Shown here one piece after another: positions 9,312-17,804 of a stretch of DNA of 41,320 bases. The DNA comes from an uncultured Eubacteriales bacterium (lineage in GTDB: Bacteria > Bacillota > Clostridia > Oscillospirales > Oscillospiraceae). The notes beneath the pieces are model-generated. The model did no database searches and was not told the origin of the DNA. It worked only from the letters and a program-made list of their open reading frames with translations. The first letter of the stretch is position 1. The number at the start of each line of letters is the position of its first letter. Made by a program: the position numbers and the translations under genes. The stretch spans positions 1-41,320 of the forward strand of contig UQZA01000021.1 in NCBI GenBank assembly GCA_900545515.1, written 5' to 3'.

Positions 9312-9349
9312 AAGTCACCTGCGAATTCGGTTTGCAGGTGACTTTTTTT
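9312..9349 (+). terminator. Rho-independent terminator or attenuator between exporter and MBOAT operon
   Basis: Perfect 11-bp arms (9312-9322 and 9334-9344) around an 11-base loop, ending in a run of seven T (9343-9349). It may end the exporter operon, but because a strong promoter lies ~30 bases upstream it would also stop that new transcript after ~55 nt, leaving the MBOAT gene 80 bases further on dependent on readthrough. Confidence 0.85.
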
Positions 9350-9430
9350 CTTACGTTCCGATGGCTTGCCCTCAGCGGACTGGCGGGGAAAATTTTGCGT
9401 GCGATTTCAGAAGAGAGATTGTGAAAAGTT

Positions 9431-10780
9431 ATGGGTTTCAATAGTTTAGAGTTTATTTTCCTGTTTTTGCCCGGTTTTTTGGGGTGCTATTACCTGTTTC
9501 CACCATCGCGCCGGAACATGGTGCTGGCTTTGGGCAGTATGGTGTTCTATGTGATTGGAACATGGCGCCACCCATGGTGGATCGTACTCCTGGCAGCTGA
9601 AGTTATGTTAACTTGGGCAACAGGACTGATTCTCCCCCGCTTTCAGGCGAAAAAGCGTCTGCTGTCTGCCGGTCTGGTCCTGCTTTTTGGCATTTTGCTG
9701 CTGTTCAAATATTTGGGCCTGCTGGGTGTGGGGGTAGCGCTGCCCCTGGGCATCAGCTTCTACACCTTTCAGATGGCAGCATATCTGATCGATGTGACGC
9801 GGGGGCAGGTGGAGCCTGTGAGACGGCCATGGGACTATTTGGCGGGAATCCTCATGTTCCCAAAGCTCCTGTCCGGACCTCTGATGCCTCCTGGGGAGCT
9901 TCGAAGCCAGCTGGTGCGGCGGAGGTACAGCCTGGAGGGGTTTGACCGGGGACTGCGGGAGTTCATTGTGGGCCTTTCCATGAAGGTGCTTTTGGCTGAC
10001 CGGGTGGGTGGACTGTGGTCACAGGTTCAGACCATCGGGTTTGAGAGCATCTCCACCCCCATGGCCTGGATGGGCCTGGCTGGCTACTGCTTCCAGCTGT
10101 ATTTTGATTTCTGGGGCTATTCCCGTATGGCAGTGGGCCTGGGGCATATGTTGGGCTTCTCCCTGCCCCGGAACTTTGATCATCCCTATGCAGCCAGAAC
10201 CATGACGGACTTTTGGCGGCGGTGGCATATCACCCTAGGCGCCTGGTTTCGGGATTATGTGTACATTCCCATGGGGGGCAGCCGGCAGGGAATGCCGCGG
10301 ACCATTCTGAATCTCTTGGTGGTGTGGCTACTCACTGGAATCTGGCACGGCAGCACCTGGAATTTTCTCCTGTGGGGCCTCCTGATTTTCCTGCTGATTG
10401 CTTTGGAAAAGCTGGGCCTGGGCCCCTTCCTGGAGCGCCACAGGAAGGTTGCCCGTGTGTACATGCTTCTGGCGATTCCCCTGACCTGGCTCCTGTTTGC
10501 GGTGCCGGATGTGGGGCAGATTGGAATCTACCTGACCCGCCTGTTCCCCTTCTTTGGCGGTGGCATTGCGGTAAACCGGGGGGACTTCCTTCGCTATGGG
10601 AAGCAGTTTGGTCTCTTTCTGGTTCTGGGCTTTCTCCTCTCCAGTCCCTGGCCGGAGCGGATTTGGGTCCGGATCCGGTCTTCTGCAGTGGGAACGGCGG
10701 TGTGCCTGTTGCTGTTCTGGGTGGCAGTTTATTACATATCCGTTTCCGTGAATGATCCGTTTATGTATTTTAGCTTCTAG
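9431..10780 (+). CDS. MBOAT-family membrane O-acyltransferase (AlgI/DltB-like)
   Basis: A polytopic 449-residue membrane protein that would carry acyl (commonly acetyl) groups across the membrane to an extracellular glycan or teichoic polymer. Family marks: PLGISFYTFQ, the FPKLLSGPL segment, the YFDFWGYSRMA stretch, DFWRRWHITLGAWFRDYVY followed by IPMGGSR, and the catalytic His in LLTGIWHGSTWNF. Around ten hydrophobic helices are visible. ATG 9431 is the first in frame; the ribosome site is weak (GAAAAG). The downstream SGNH gene begins 12 bases after the stop, the same pairing as AlgI with AlgJ/X or DltB with DltD. The polymer modified is unknown; a dlt locus is unlikely since dltA and dltC are absent. 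Confidence 0.92.
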   Translation: MGFNSLEFIFLFLPGFLGCYYLFPPSRRNMVLALGSMVFYVIGTWRHPWWIVLLAAEVMLTWATGLILPRFQAKKRLLSAGLVLLFGILLLFKYLGLLGVGVALPLGISFYTFQMAAYLIDVTRGQVEPVRRPWDYLAGILMFPKLLSGPLMPPGELRSQLVRRRYSLEGFDRGLREFIVGLSMKVLLADRVGGLWSQVQTIGFESISTPMAWMGLAGYCFQLYFDFWGYSRMAVGLGHMLGFSLPRNFDHPYAARTMTDFWRRWHITLGAWFRDYVYIPMGGSRQGMPRTILNLLVVWLLTGIWHGSTWNFLLWGLLIFLLIALEKLGLGPFLERHRKVARVYMLLAIPLTWLLFAVPDVGQIGIYLTRLFPFFGGGIAVNRGDFLRYGKQFGLFLVLGFLLSSPWPERIWVRIRSSAVGTAVCLLLFWVAVYYISVSVNDPFMYFSF

Positions 10781-10791
10781 GAGGACCGGAT

Positions 10792-11682
10792 ATGCAGCGT
10801 ACCAAAAAACGAAACAAAGCAGCGTTGGTTTTGCCGGTGCTCTTGGTGGGAAGTGGGATCCTTGTGGCCTGCATTGGGCTTTCCCTGAAAGCCAAGCTGA
10901 AGGAGGATGGGCGCTACGGAGAGCAAATGGCAGTGGCGGTTCCCTTCCTGATGATGCAGGAAAGGGACAGCCTGAAGCCTTTACAGTCTCCCATCACGGA
11001 GCCTTCCAGCCCAAGTCAACCCCCGGAATCTACGCCTCCAGCCGTACAGACGGAGCCTACAGAGCCGTCGGAGGAGGCAACGGAGGCGACCGCTCCGCCG
11101 CCGGTATATGGGGAGGACGAGTCCTGGTTTGACGATGCGCTTTTCATTGGAGATTCCCGCATGGTGGGTCTGTCCATGTATGCCCGCCTGGGCCAAGCGG
11201 ACTACTTTGCCGGGGTGGGGCTCAGTGTGTTTCAGCTCTTTTCCCAAACTGCTTCCGATACAGACTTTGGGGAAACTGATTTGACCAGCCTGCTGACCAG
11301 CCGGAGTTACGGGAAAATTTTTATTATGCTGGGCCTGAATGAGGCGGGGTACCCACTGGACTCCCTGAAGGAACGTTACCGGCAGGATGTGGAGCAGATT
11401 CAAGAGCTCCAGCCGGATGCGGTGATCTATCTGCTCCAAATTTATGGGGTCTCCAAAGAGAAGTCCGACGCAGTCCATTACTTGAAGCCGGATCACCTGG
11501 ATCAGATCAACCAGGATATCCGGGAGCTGTGTGATGGAGAGCAGGTCCGATGCCTGGACCCCCGCCCCTTATATGAGGACAAGAATGGGTATCTGCTTCC
11601 CGATTACAGCGGCGATGGCGTACATCCCTATGGCAAATACGATGCGCTGCTGGCCCAGTGGCTGTGCCAGCAGGTGGCCTGA
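10792..11682 (+). CDS. Membrane-anchored SGNH/GDSL hydrolase, partner of the MBOAT acyltransferase
   Basis: A 296-residue protein with one N-terminal membrane anchor (~12-31), a Pro/Thr/Glu-rich extracellular linker (~62-105) and an SGNH domain. Block I is ALFIGDSRMVGL (nucleophile Ser), block III is IIMLGLNEAGY (Asn) and block V is the Asp-x-x-His of GDGVHPYGK. The GDSR form is usual in DUF459-like and AlgJ-like partners of MBOAT proteins, which take the acyl group on the outside and place it on the sugar. A ribosome site TAGGAGG overlaps the stop of the preceding gene, so the two form one operon. The final acceptor is not known. Confidence 0.88.
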   Translation: MQRTKKRNKAALVLPVLLVGSGILVACIGLSLKAKLKEDGRYGEQMAVAVPFLMMQERDSLKPLQSPITEPSSPSQPPESTPPAVQTEPTEPSEEATEATAPPPVYGEDESWFDDALFIGDSRMVGLSMYARLGQADYFAGVGLSVFQLFSQTASDTDFGETDLTSLLTSRSYGKIFIMLGLNEAGYPLDSLKERYRQDVEQIQELQPDAVIYLLQIYGVSKEKSDAVHYLKPDHLDQINQDIRELCDGEQVRCLDPRPLYEDKNGYLLPDYSGDGVHPYGKYDALLAQWLCQQVA

Positions 11683-11697
11683 AATTGGAAATAAAGG

Positions 11698-11744
11698 ATG
11701 CTCCCCGTGGTGCGGCCTTCGGCTGCGCTACGGGGAGCATTTTG
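11698..11744 (+). terminator. Terminator between convergent operons
   Basis: Outer stem of 11 bp, ATGCTCCCCGT (11698-11708) with ACGGGGAGCAT (11730-11740), around an inner GC-rich hairpin with a TTCG loop, followed by TTTT. It lies between the SGNH gene and the convergent SLH/M14 gene. Confidence 0.8.
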
Positions 11745-11755
11745 CTCATAGGAAA

Positions 11756-13825
11756 TCAGTTGTAATGCTCCAGCATCCAGCAAATGGCGTTGACGTAATC
11801 TTCGCCGTAGCCCTTATTTTCAAAGTCTCGGGTACTGGATACATCGGGGAATTCAAAGAGGCAAGCATCGTAGTCCTCTACGTAAGCTGCCCAGGAGGCG
11901 AAGTAACCGGAGCCACCGGCCAGAGAGGTGTAGCGGTTTTGGGGAAAGTACCGGTTGAAAGCCCGGTAAACGGGACCGCTCTCGCCGCCGGAGACAATGG
12001 TCTGGCGATACCAGCCGTGGGTATCGATGAGCACATTGCTTCCGGAGCCTTTGACAGACTGGACGAATTTTGCCAAGGCCTGAGCTTCTCGGGCCTGGAG
12101 AGGAGCCGAGCCGTTGTAATTCCGGTCGTCGCTCCGGCTCTGATACCGGTAGGGGAAGCTGCGGTTGAGGTCGATGCCCGGGCCATAGACGTTGTTTCCG
12201 TTGGCATCCAGGCGGTAGGTGGTGCACCGGCCGGGGCCGTTGCAGGTCCAGCCGTCATAGAGGCCGTCCGGATTCAGGCAGGGCAGGACGTATACGGACC
12301 AGTCGCCCTCTTTGATCAGAGCGTCGTAGTTTTGCTCCAGGGCCTCCATCAGATCATGGGCGGTGTCCACCAGCAGCTGGCCGTCCCGGTTGAAATTATC
12401 CTCCCAGCCGTGAATGGCAAAGGCCGCCACCAGGACATTGCTGCCGTCGCCGTAGCGGTAAGCCTTCAGCTCCCGTCCGGCCCCGCTTTTGCCATAGACG
12501 ATGGTCTCAATGACCTCCTGGGGGAGGGGAGTGAGGGTGAAAATTTTCCGGTATTCCGGCCGGACCAGGCGAACCAGAATGGCGGCCAGCTCGGAACGAC
12601 GAATGTTGCTGTTGGGGCGGAAGGTGCCATAGATGTCATCGCCGGTCAGAACGCCTGCCCGGTAGAGGGCGGAGACAGAGGACCAGTAGGGGTCCTCCGG
12701 GCCGTAATCCGGGAGGGAGTCAATTTGATTCACATTGGGAAGCTCCCCTGACGGCAGGCTCCGGTAGAGAATTTCCGCCACTTCCGCCCGGGAAACGGTC
12801 CCGGTCGGGCTGCTGCCTGCCATGGAGTCCGGCAGAATGCCGTATTCCTTGGCCCGGTCCATGTAGTAGGTGTACCAGGGACGGGCATACTCACTGGAGG
12901 TATCGGGGATGCCCCAATATTTTTCATAAATCCGCACAGCTACCGCTACGGTTTGGCTTAGCTGAACGGTACCGTTGGGGGTAAAGCGATCGTTGCCCAT
13001 GCCGTTCATCAGCTCCATGGCATAGGCCGCTTGAATATAGGGATAGTACCAGATATTGGAAGCCACATCCACAAAGGGCAGCTCCGGCAGTTCCTCCGGC
13101 AGCTGGAACGCGTCCATGCCGGTATCCGGCACAATGGGGTCGGGAGAGTCGGGCTGAATCCGGTATTCCGGCCGGACCATCCGGGTGAGGATAGCGGACA
13201 GCTCGGAGCGGCGAATGTTGCTGTCTGGCCGGAAGGTACCGGCCTCGTCGTCGCCCATGAGGACGCCGGCCCGGTACAGGGTGATGACTCCATTCCAGTA
13301 AAGGTCCTGGGAGGTATAGTCCGGCAAGGCATCCACCTGATGGATGGGCTCCAGCTCCACCTCCGGCAGGCTGCGGCTGAGAATCTCCGCCAGCTCCGCC
13401 CGGGTGGCGGCCCGAAAAACAGAGACACCCTCCAGAGTTTGCGGCAGAATGCCGTATTCCCTGGCCCGGTTGATGTAGTATGTATACCAGGGCGAGCCCA
13501 GCTCTGCAGAGGTGTCTGGGATTCCCCAGTACTTTTCATAGACCCGAACAGCTACAGTCAACCCCTGGGTGAGGGGCACGGTGCCATTGGGGGAGAATGC
13601 ATCGTTTCCTGTCCCGGCCATCAGTCCCAGAGTGTGCTGCACCCGGACATAGGGATAGTACCAGGCATGGACCGATACGTCGGTAAAGGGGGGTGTGGGC
13701 AGCTCCTCCGGCAGGCCAAAGGCGTCCATACCCGGCCATTCCTCAGCCAGGACCTGAAGCGGCGCCAGAGCCAGGACCAGCAGCAGGCACAGCAGCCGGA
13801 TGGGCCATGTGTGTTTTCTCGTCAT
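11756..13825 (-). CDS. Secreted zinc carboxypeptidase (M14) with two SLH triplets
   Basis: A 689-residue exported protein. Signal peptide (1-27, ending VLA|EE); two very similar SLH-bearing blocks (~33-222 and ~237-426); and a C-terminal M14 peptidase domain (~435-689). Zinc ligands His472 and Glu475 (HGWED) and His603 (DTHGW), the substrate-binding Asn-Arg in GIDLNRSFP (554-555) and the general base Glu658 (CLFEFPD) are all present, so the enzyme should be active. Family relatives cut cell-wall peptides (gamma-D-Glu-diaminopimelate type) or free peptides. The SLH regions anchor it to the wall; the block duplication suggests a tandem copy event. Start ATG 13825 follows AAGGAGAGG. The end faces the SGNH operon across a terminator. 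Confidence 0.93.
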   Translation of the reverse strand: MTRKHTWPIRLLCLLLVLALAPLQVLAEEWPGMDAFGLPEELPTPPFTDVSVHAWYYPYVRVQHTLGLMAGTGNDAFSPNGTVPLTQGLTVAVRVYEKYWGIPDTSAELGSPWYTYYINRAREYGILPQTLEGVSVFRAATRAELAEILSRSLPEVELEPIHQVDALPDYTSQDLYWNGVITLYRAGVLMGDDEAGTFRPDSNIRRSELSAILTRMVRPEYRIQPDSPDPIVPDTGMDAFQLPEELPELPFVDVASNIWYYPYIQAAYAMELMNGMGNDRFTPNGTVQLSQTVAVAVRIYEKYWGIPDTSSEYARPWYTYYMDRAKEYGILPDSMAGSSPTGTVSRAEVAEILYRSLPSGELPNVNQIDSLPDYGPEDPYWSSVSALYRAGVLTGDDIYGTFRPNSNIRRSELAAILVRLVRPEYRKIFTLTPLPQEVIETIVYGKSGAGRELKAYRYGDGSNVLVAAFAIHGWEDNFNRDGQLLVDTAHDLMEALEQNYDALIKEGDWSVYVLPCLNPDGLYDGWTCNGPGRCTTYRLDANGNNVYGPGIDLNRSFPYRYQSRSDDRNYNGSAPLQAREAQALAKFVQSVKGSGSNVLIDTHGWYRQTIVSGGESGPVYRAFNRYFPQNRYTSLAGGSGYFASWAAYVEDYDACLFEFPDVSSTRDFENKGYGEDYVNAICWMLEHYN

Positions 13826-13985
13826 ATCAAATCCTCTCCTTCTCTCAGGGTTCTACGCAAAAGAGCCACGTCCCTTGATGACTTCAAAATAAAATGGGGA
13901 TGCATCCAACTTGCATCAAAAAAAGAGAAAATTTCCGGCACCTCTCGCCAAGCGCTGCATAGCTATGGAGAAAGGAGGAATGACC

Positions 13986-14522
13986 ATGGACCCATTTGAC
14001 AAATCCCAAACAGATCCCATCTGGCAGCGGGTATGGAACCGGCAGCCGTCGGCTTCACCGTCCCGGCCAGCCCCACCCCAGTCCCCGGCGCCACCTGTTA
14101 CGCCGCAGCCTGTACTGTCCCCGCCAGAGATGTCCTGGACGCCCCAGGAGCTTCTGCGTCAGGCCTGGGAGGAGGAAGGTTTTGGACGCCAGTGTCAGGC
14201 GCTGAGTCGCTCTATGGGAACCGGCGGACGGGAAGCGCTCCTCCGGCTACACCGCCAGGCTATGGAACGGGCAGCTTGTCTGCGCGGTATGGCCCGGTCA
14301 GAGCAGGGGGGGAGGCCCAGGCCCCAGCCCCGGCAGGAGCCCCGCCGGGAGCCGGTGGAGCGGGCGCTTCTGCGGCTTCTGATTCAGGCCAGGCAGTTTG
14401 AAAACCTGTACTCAGACAGCCAAAATCACCCCACCTTTGGACCTGTCTTCGCTCAGTTCCGCCAGGAGATGGTGCAGGCCGTCCGGGTTTTGCTGTTCCT
14501 TTTGGGCAGTCAGGGCCGGTGA
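13986..14522 (+). CDS. Hypothetical protein, Pro-rich N-terminus and helical C-terminus
   Basis: A 178-residue soluble protein I do not recognise. The first ~60 residues are rich in Pro, Ser and Gln (low complexity), the rest is helical and rich in Arg, Gln, Leu and Ala, with ERAACLRGM and ALLRLLIQARQFENLY helices. The four-helix feel could suggest a ferritin-like or spore-coat type fold, but no iron-binding ligands are clear. No signal peptide or membrane helix. ATG 13986 is chosen because GGAGG (13974-13978) is 7 bases upstream; ATG 13980 is too close. It starts divergent from the M14 peptidase gene and ends 4 bases from the end of rpe on the other strand. Confidence 0.75.
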   Translation: MDPFDKSQTDPIWQRVWNRQPSASPSRPAPPQSPAPPVTPQPVLSPPEMSWTPQELLRQAWEEEGFGRQCQALSRSMGTGGREALLRLHRQAMERAACLRGMARSEQGGRPRPQPRQEPRREPVERALLRLLIQARQFENLYSDSQNHPTFGPVFAQFRQEMVQAVRVLLFLLGSQGR

Positions 14523-14526
14523 GGCT

Positions 14527-15195
14527 TCAGGGCAGCTCCTTCCGGTCGCCCTGGAGCAGCTTCACAAAGGCATCCCGGTCCGGGGCGCGAAAATAGGCCG
14601 AGCCGGCCACCAGCAGGTCTGCGCCATGATCCAGACAGGTCTGGAAGGTGGCGGGACCCACACCGCCGTCCACTTCCAGGATGCAGGAAAGGCCGCGCTC
14701 CCGGATCCAATGGTGAATGGTCTGGAGCTTGGGCATCATATCGGCCATAAAGGCTTGACCGCTGAAGCCTGGCTCCACCGTCATCACCAGGATCATGTCG
14801 CACAGCTCCAGGTAAGGGAGGGCGGCCTCGGCCGGGGTGCCGGGCTTTAAGGCCAGGGCTGGCCGGACCCCCAGTGCCCGGGTGCGCTCCAGAGCTGCCC
14901 GAATGCCCTCCGGTGTGTCAGATTCCAAATGGACCGCCAGGATGGACGCACCGGCTTGGCAGAAGCCATCTACATACCGGATGGGCCGGTCAATCATGAG
15001 ATGGACGTCCAGAGGCAGCTGGGAAACCCGGGCAATGGCCTGGACCACAGGCATGCCAATGGTCAGATTCGGGACAAAGAGACCGTCCATGACGTCTACA
15101 TGAATGTAATCTGCGCCGGACCGGGCGATGGCCCGAAGATCTCGCTCCAGGTTGACAAAATCCGCCGAGAGGATGGAGGGGGACACCATAGCCAT
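14527..15195 (-). CDS. rpe: Ribulose-phosphate 3-epimerase
   Basis: Interconverts ribulose-5-phosphate and xylulose-5-phosphate in the pentose phosphate pathway. The 222-residue TIM barrel has all family motifs: VSPSILSADF, the metal/catalytic strand HVDVMDGLFVPN, HLMID, MTVEPGFSGQ, the EVDGGVG strand (second catalytic Asp) and GSAYF phosphate-binding end. ATG 15195 was chosen: AGGAGG is 7 bases upstream and the length equals the family norm; an upstream in-frame ATG at 15234 has no ribosome site. It stands alone. A perfect hairpin and paired palindromes occupy its upstream region. Confidence 0.95.
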   Translation of the reverse strand: MAMVSPSILSADFVNLERDLRAIARSGADYIHVDVMDGLFVPNLTIGMPVVQAIARVSQLPLDVHLMIDRPIRYVDGFCQAGASILAVHLESDTPEGIRAALERTRALGVRPALALKPGTPAEAALPYLELCDMILVMTVEPGFSGQAFMADMMPKLQTIHHWIRERGLSCILEVDGGVGPATFQTCLDHGADLLVAGSAYFRAPDRDAFVKLLQGDRKELP

Positions 15196-15309
15196 GACAA
15201 AGCCTCCTGAAAAAATACAAAAATTTCCATGCACCGGCAGAAAAGTCCGGGCATACTAGTGAATGTGCGGATGCCGCTTCCACAGAACGCAGACCATCCG
15301 CTTCAAATA

Positions 15310-15333
15310 CGGGAGGCTGCACGCAGCCTCCCG
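15310..15333. repeat. Perfect 11-bp inverted repeat upstream of rpe
   Basis: CGGGAGGCTGC (15310-15320) and its complement (15323-15333) with a 2-base spacer, 115 bases before the rpe start. No T-run follows on either strand. It could be a leader hairpin of rpe or a protein site. Confidence 0.5.
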
Positions 15334-15362
15334 AATGGGACTCATGTAGCTAGAGTATCATA

Positions 15363-15394
15363 TTTCCCGGGAAAAGGCAATGTGTCCCGGGAAA
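15363..15394. promoter_or_regulatory. Two CCCGGG palindromes 20 bp apart (candidate operator pair)
   Basis: TTTCCCGGGAAA (perfect palindrome, 15363-15374) and TCCCGGGA (15385-15392, followed by AA) have centres exactly 20 bp, about two helical turns, apart. They lie between the divergent rpe and DUF1540 genes. Confidence 0.45.
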
Positions 15395-15456
15395 TTTTCT
15401 ATGGAAGAATTCTCCAAAGCATGACCGAAAAAAGGCGGCGGTCAGGCGGGATTTTC

Positions 15457-15486
15457 CGAATGAACCGCCCCTTCCTGGACATACTA
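15457..15486 (+). promoter_or_regulatory. Candidate forespore (sigma-G/F-like) promoter of the DUF1540 gene
   Basis: CGAATG (15457-15462), 17-base spacer, CATACTA (15480-15486). This matches the sigma-G pattern (TGAATR, 17-18 bases, CATNNTA) at all but the first -35 base, and lies ~32 bases before the start codon. No sigma-A promoter is visible there. Confidence 0.4.
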
Positions 15487-15517
15487 CTCCCGAACCAAAG
15501 GAAAGGAGGCCAGCCTT

Positions 15518-15682
15518 ATGAACTGCCATGCCAACAAATCCATCGAGTGCACCGTTGTCTCCTGCGCCAACCACTGCGATGAGGCCAACTACTGCTCCCT
15601 GGACAAGATCCTGGTGGGTACCCACGAGTGCAATCCCACGGTAGACCAGTGCACCGACTGCATGTCCTTCCGCAAGAAATAA
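15518..15682 (+). CDS. DUF1540-domain cysteine-rich mini-protein
   Basis: A 54-residue protein with eight cysteines in the DUF1540 pattern: IECTVVSCANHC at residues 9-20, YCSLDKILVG, then HECNPTVDQCTDCMSF near the end. Such proteins are common in spore-forming Firmicutes and are thought to bind metal through their cysteines; their function is not settled. Start ATG 15518 follows AAAGGAGG (15502-15509) at a good distance. It is monocistronic with a strong terminator after it. A promoter resembling sigma-G sites precedes it, suggesting expression in the forespore (inference). Confidence 0.88.
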   Translation: MNCHANKSIECTVVSCANHCDEANYCSLDKILVGTHECNPTVDQCTDCMSFRKK

Positions 15683-15703
15683 GGGAAGGCCTTGCAAACA
15701 AGG

Positions 15704-15779
15704 CGGTCAGGACAGTGTCTGCCGGGTTTCCTGCAAATGCATGGCAGGAAACCCGGGCCCTGCCCTGACCGTTTCTTTC
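15704..15779 (+). terminator. Terminator after the DUF1540 gene
   Basis: Two nested stems: outer CGGTCAGG (15704-15711) with CCTGACCG (15764-15771), inner perfect 13-bp CCGGGTTTCCTGC (15722-15734) with its complement (15744-15756), followed by a T-rich tail. The rest of the gap to argS (15780-15980) holds only the inverted repeat noted next and no gene I can support. Confidence 0.75.
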
Positions 15780-15912
15780 TGCCCACATTCCAGACTGACT
15801 CAACAGGCGCCTTTCCTTTTACCGGAGACTGTGCGAATTGTCCGGAAACTTGAAAAACCAGAAAATTTTGCTGATGGGGTACGCTGGGCGACCGTTCGCA
15901 ATACCGATATGG

Positions 15913-15967
15913 GAACTCCCCCACAAGAAACGGTGCGTTTTGTGCACGGCCTCTTGCGGGGGAGTTC
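15913..15967 (-). repeat. Long inverted repeat downstream of argS
   Basis: 16-base arms (15913-15928 and 15952-15967) with one mismatch, GAACTCCCCC pairing with GGGGGAGTTC plus ACAAGA with TCTTGC, about 14 bases beyond the argS stop. It lacks a T-run on the argS strand, so it is either an imperfect terminator or a 3'-end stabilising hairpin. Confidence 0.55.
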
Positions 15968-15980
15968 GTAGGTATCTCAA

Positions 15981-17732
15981 TCACATTTTTTCTGGCGCTT
16001 GAAAACCCAGGAGATAGATGCATTGCTCCAGGATATCTTTGGCCAGGCCAATGAGGGCGATATAGCCGGCCTGGAGGTTCGGATCCGCCTCTGTTAAAAT
16101 CCGGGTTTCATGGTAGAATGCATTCACAGCGCCGGCCAGCTCGTAAATATAGCTGCAGATCAGGTTCGGCGCGGAGTCCCGGTATGCTCCCTCCAGAGCA
16201 GGAGCCAGCTTGGTGACGGCCAGCATCAGATCCTTTTGCGCCGCACTGGCAGGGGCTTGGATCTCCAGGTGCTGCCAGGAGCCGTACCGGGCCAGGATGC
16301 TCTTGATCCGGACCACGGTGTAGAGAATATAGGGACCGGTGTTCCCCTCAAAGGCTGCAAAGCGGTCCATATCAAAGATATAGTCCTTGGTAGGTTGGTT
16401 AGACAGATCGCCGTACTTGAGGGCAGCCATAGCAATCCGGCGGGTGGTCTCCTCCACCTGATCCGCTTCTACGATCTGATTTTCCACAACCTTTTTCCGG
16501 ACAAATTCGGTGATGTCCCCAATGAGCTGTTCCAGACGCATGACGCCGCCAGACCGGGTTTTGAAGGGTTTGCCATCCTTGCCGTTCATGGTACCGAAGC
16601 CCAGGAACTCCAGCTCCGTCTCCGGTCGGACAATGCCTGCCTTCCGGGCGGCCCGGAAGACCTGCTCAAAATGCAGGCTCTGGCGCTTATCCGCCAGGTA
16701 GAGGACCTTATCCGGATGGAAATCCCGCTCCCGCTGAACCAGGGTGGCCAGATCTGTGGTATCATACAGGGTGGCGCCATCGGATTTCACCAGGATGCAG
16801 GGAGGCATTTCCTTCTTGTCTCCATCTTCGGCGACCGGGAAAATGAGTGCGCCATCGCTTTCCACCGCCAGGCCCTTGGCCTGCATCTGCTCCAGCATGG
16901 GGGGAATATCCGGCTGCGCATCGCTCTCACCCAGCCAGGACTCAAAATGGACGTCCAAATTGTCATAGTTCTTTCGAATGTCTGCCAGAGAAACCGCCAT
17001 GATGTGCTTCCACAGGGCGCGGTAGCCAGGCCGTCCCTCCTGGAGGGCAAAGGTGGCCTCGTGGGCCCGCTGGGCAAAGGCAGGGTCCTCCTTACTCCGG
17101 GCGGAAGCTGCAGGATAGATGGTCTCCAGCTCCGTCATGGTAAAGGGCGCTTCCTCGGGATAGGGACCGGTGAAGCTGCCGTCAAAATAGCACAGCTCCG
17201 GCTGCCTGTCCTGAAGTCCTGCGATGATGAGGCCCATTTGCAGCCCCCAGTCGCCCAGATGCACGTCCCCGATGGTGTGATTGCCGAAAAACTTGTAAAT
17301 CCGCTTCATGCTCTCGCCGATGATGGCAGAACGCAGGTGGCCAATGTGCAGCGGCTTGGCCACATTGGGGCCGCCGTAATCCACCACAATGGTCTTTGGC
17401 ACAGGCTCCTGTTCCACCCCGAAGTACGGGTCATGCCGCATGGCAGACAGATAGGCCTGCAGGAAAGAGCCGGACACCCGCAGATTGATAAAACCGGGCA
17501 TCGCAGTAGCCACAGACTCAAAGTCCTCGTGATGCAGCTGCTCTGCCACAGCCTGGGCAATCTGAATGGGCGCCTTGTGATACGCTTTGGCGGCGGCAAG
17601 AGCGCCGTTACACTGGTATTCGCACAGGTCCGGGCGGTTTGAGACCGTGACCCGGCCATAGGACCGGTCAAATCCGGCAGCTTCAAAGGCGTCTGCCATT
17701 TTGGCGGAAATCAGATTCAGAATTTTCTCCAT
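15981..17732 (-). CDS. argS: Arginyl-tRNA synthetase
   Basis: Charges tRNA-Arg. The 583-residue class I enzyme has the N-terminal Add1 domain, the HIGH motif in KPLHIGHLRSAI (~129), DVHLGDWGLQMG, the class-specific replacement of KMSKS by GKPFKTRSGG (typical of arginyl enzymes), and a C-terminal anticodon-binding domain including ILYTVVRIKSIL and AVNAFYHETRIL. Start ATG 17732 follows GTGAGGAA; an in-frame ATG at 17768 lacks a site. It lies 73 bases after spmB on the same strand, so it may be cotranscribed with spmAB or have its own promoter in that gap. No T-box leader fits in the 72-base space. Confidence 0.97.
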   Translation of the reverse strand: MEKILNLISAKMADAFEAAGFDRSYGRVTVSNRPDLCEYQCNGALAAAKAYHKAPIQIAQAVAEQLHHEDFESVATAMPGFINLRVSGSFLQAYLSAMRHDPYFGVEQEPVPKTIVVDYGGPNVAKPLHIGHLRSAIIGESMKRIYKFFGNHTIGDVHLGDWGLQMGLIIAGLQDRQPELCYFDGSFTGPYPEEAPFTMTELETIYPAASARSKEDPAFAQRAHEATFALQEGRPGYRALWKHIMAVSLADIRKNYDNLDVHFESWLGESDAQPDIPPMLEQMQAKGLAVESDGALIFPVAEDGDKKEMPPCILVKSDGATLYDTTDLATLVQRERDFHPDKVLYLADKRQSLHFEQVFRAARKAGIVRPETELEFLGFGTMNGKDGKPFKTRSGGVMRLEQLIGDITEFVRKKVVENQIVEADQVEETTRRIAMAALKYGDLSNQPTKDYIFDMDRFAAFEGNTGPYILYTVVRIKSILARYGSWQHLEIQAPASAAQKDLMLAVTKLAPALEGAYRDSAPNLICSYIYELAGAVNAFYHETRILTEADPNLQAGYIALIGLAKDILEQCIYLLGFQAPEKM

Positions 17733-17804
17733 GGTGTATTCCTCACTTGCTGTTTTCGTACCTTTCACTATACCAAATGCGGGGGGAAAAGTACAGAGAA
17801 AATT

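Noticed and set aside
9431..11682. dlt operon (D-alanylation)
   Set aside because: No dltA or dltC nearby, and the SGNH protein is GDSR/DUF459-like and not DltD-like.
15741..15971. 76-codon open frame between the DUF1540 gene and argS
   Set aside because: Begins inside the terminator hairpin and ends in the inverted repeat; no ribosome site.
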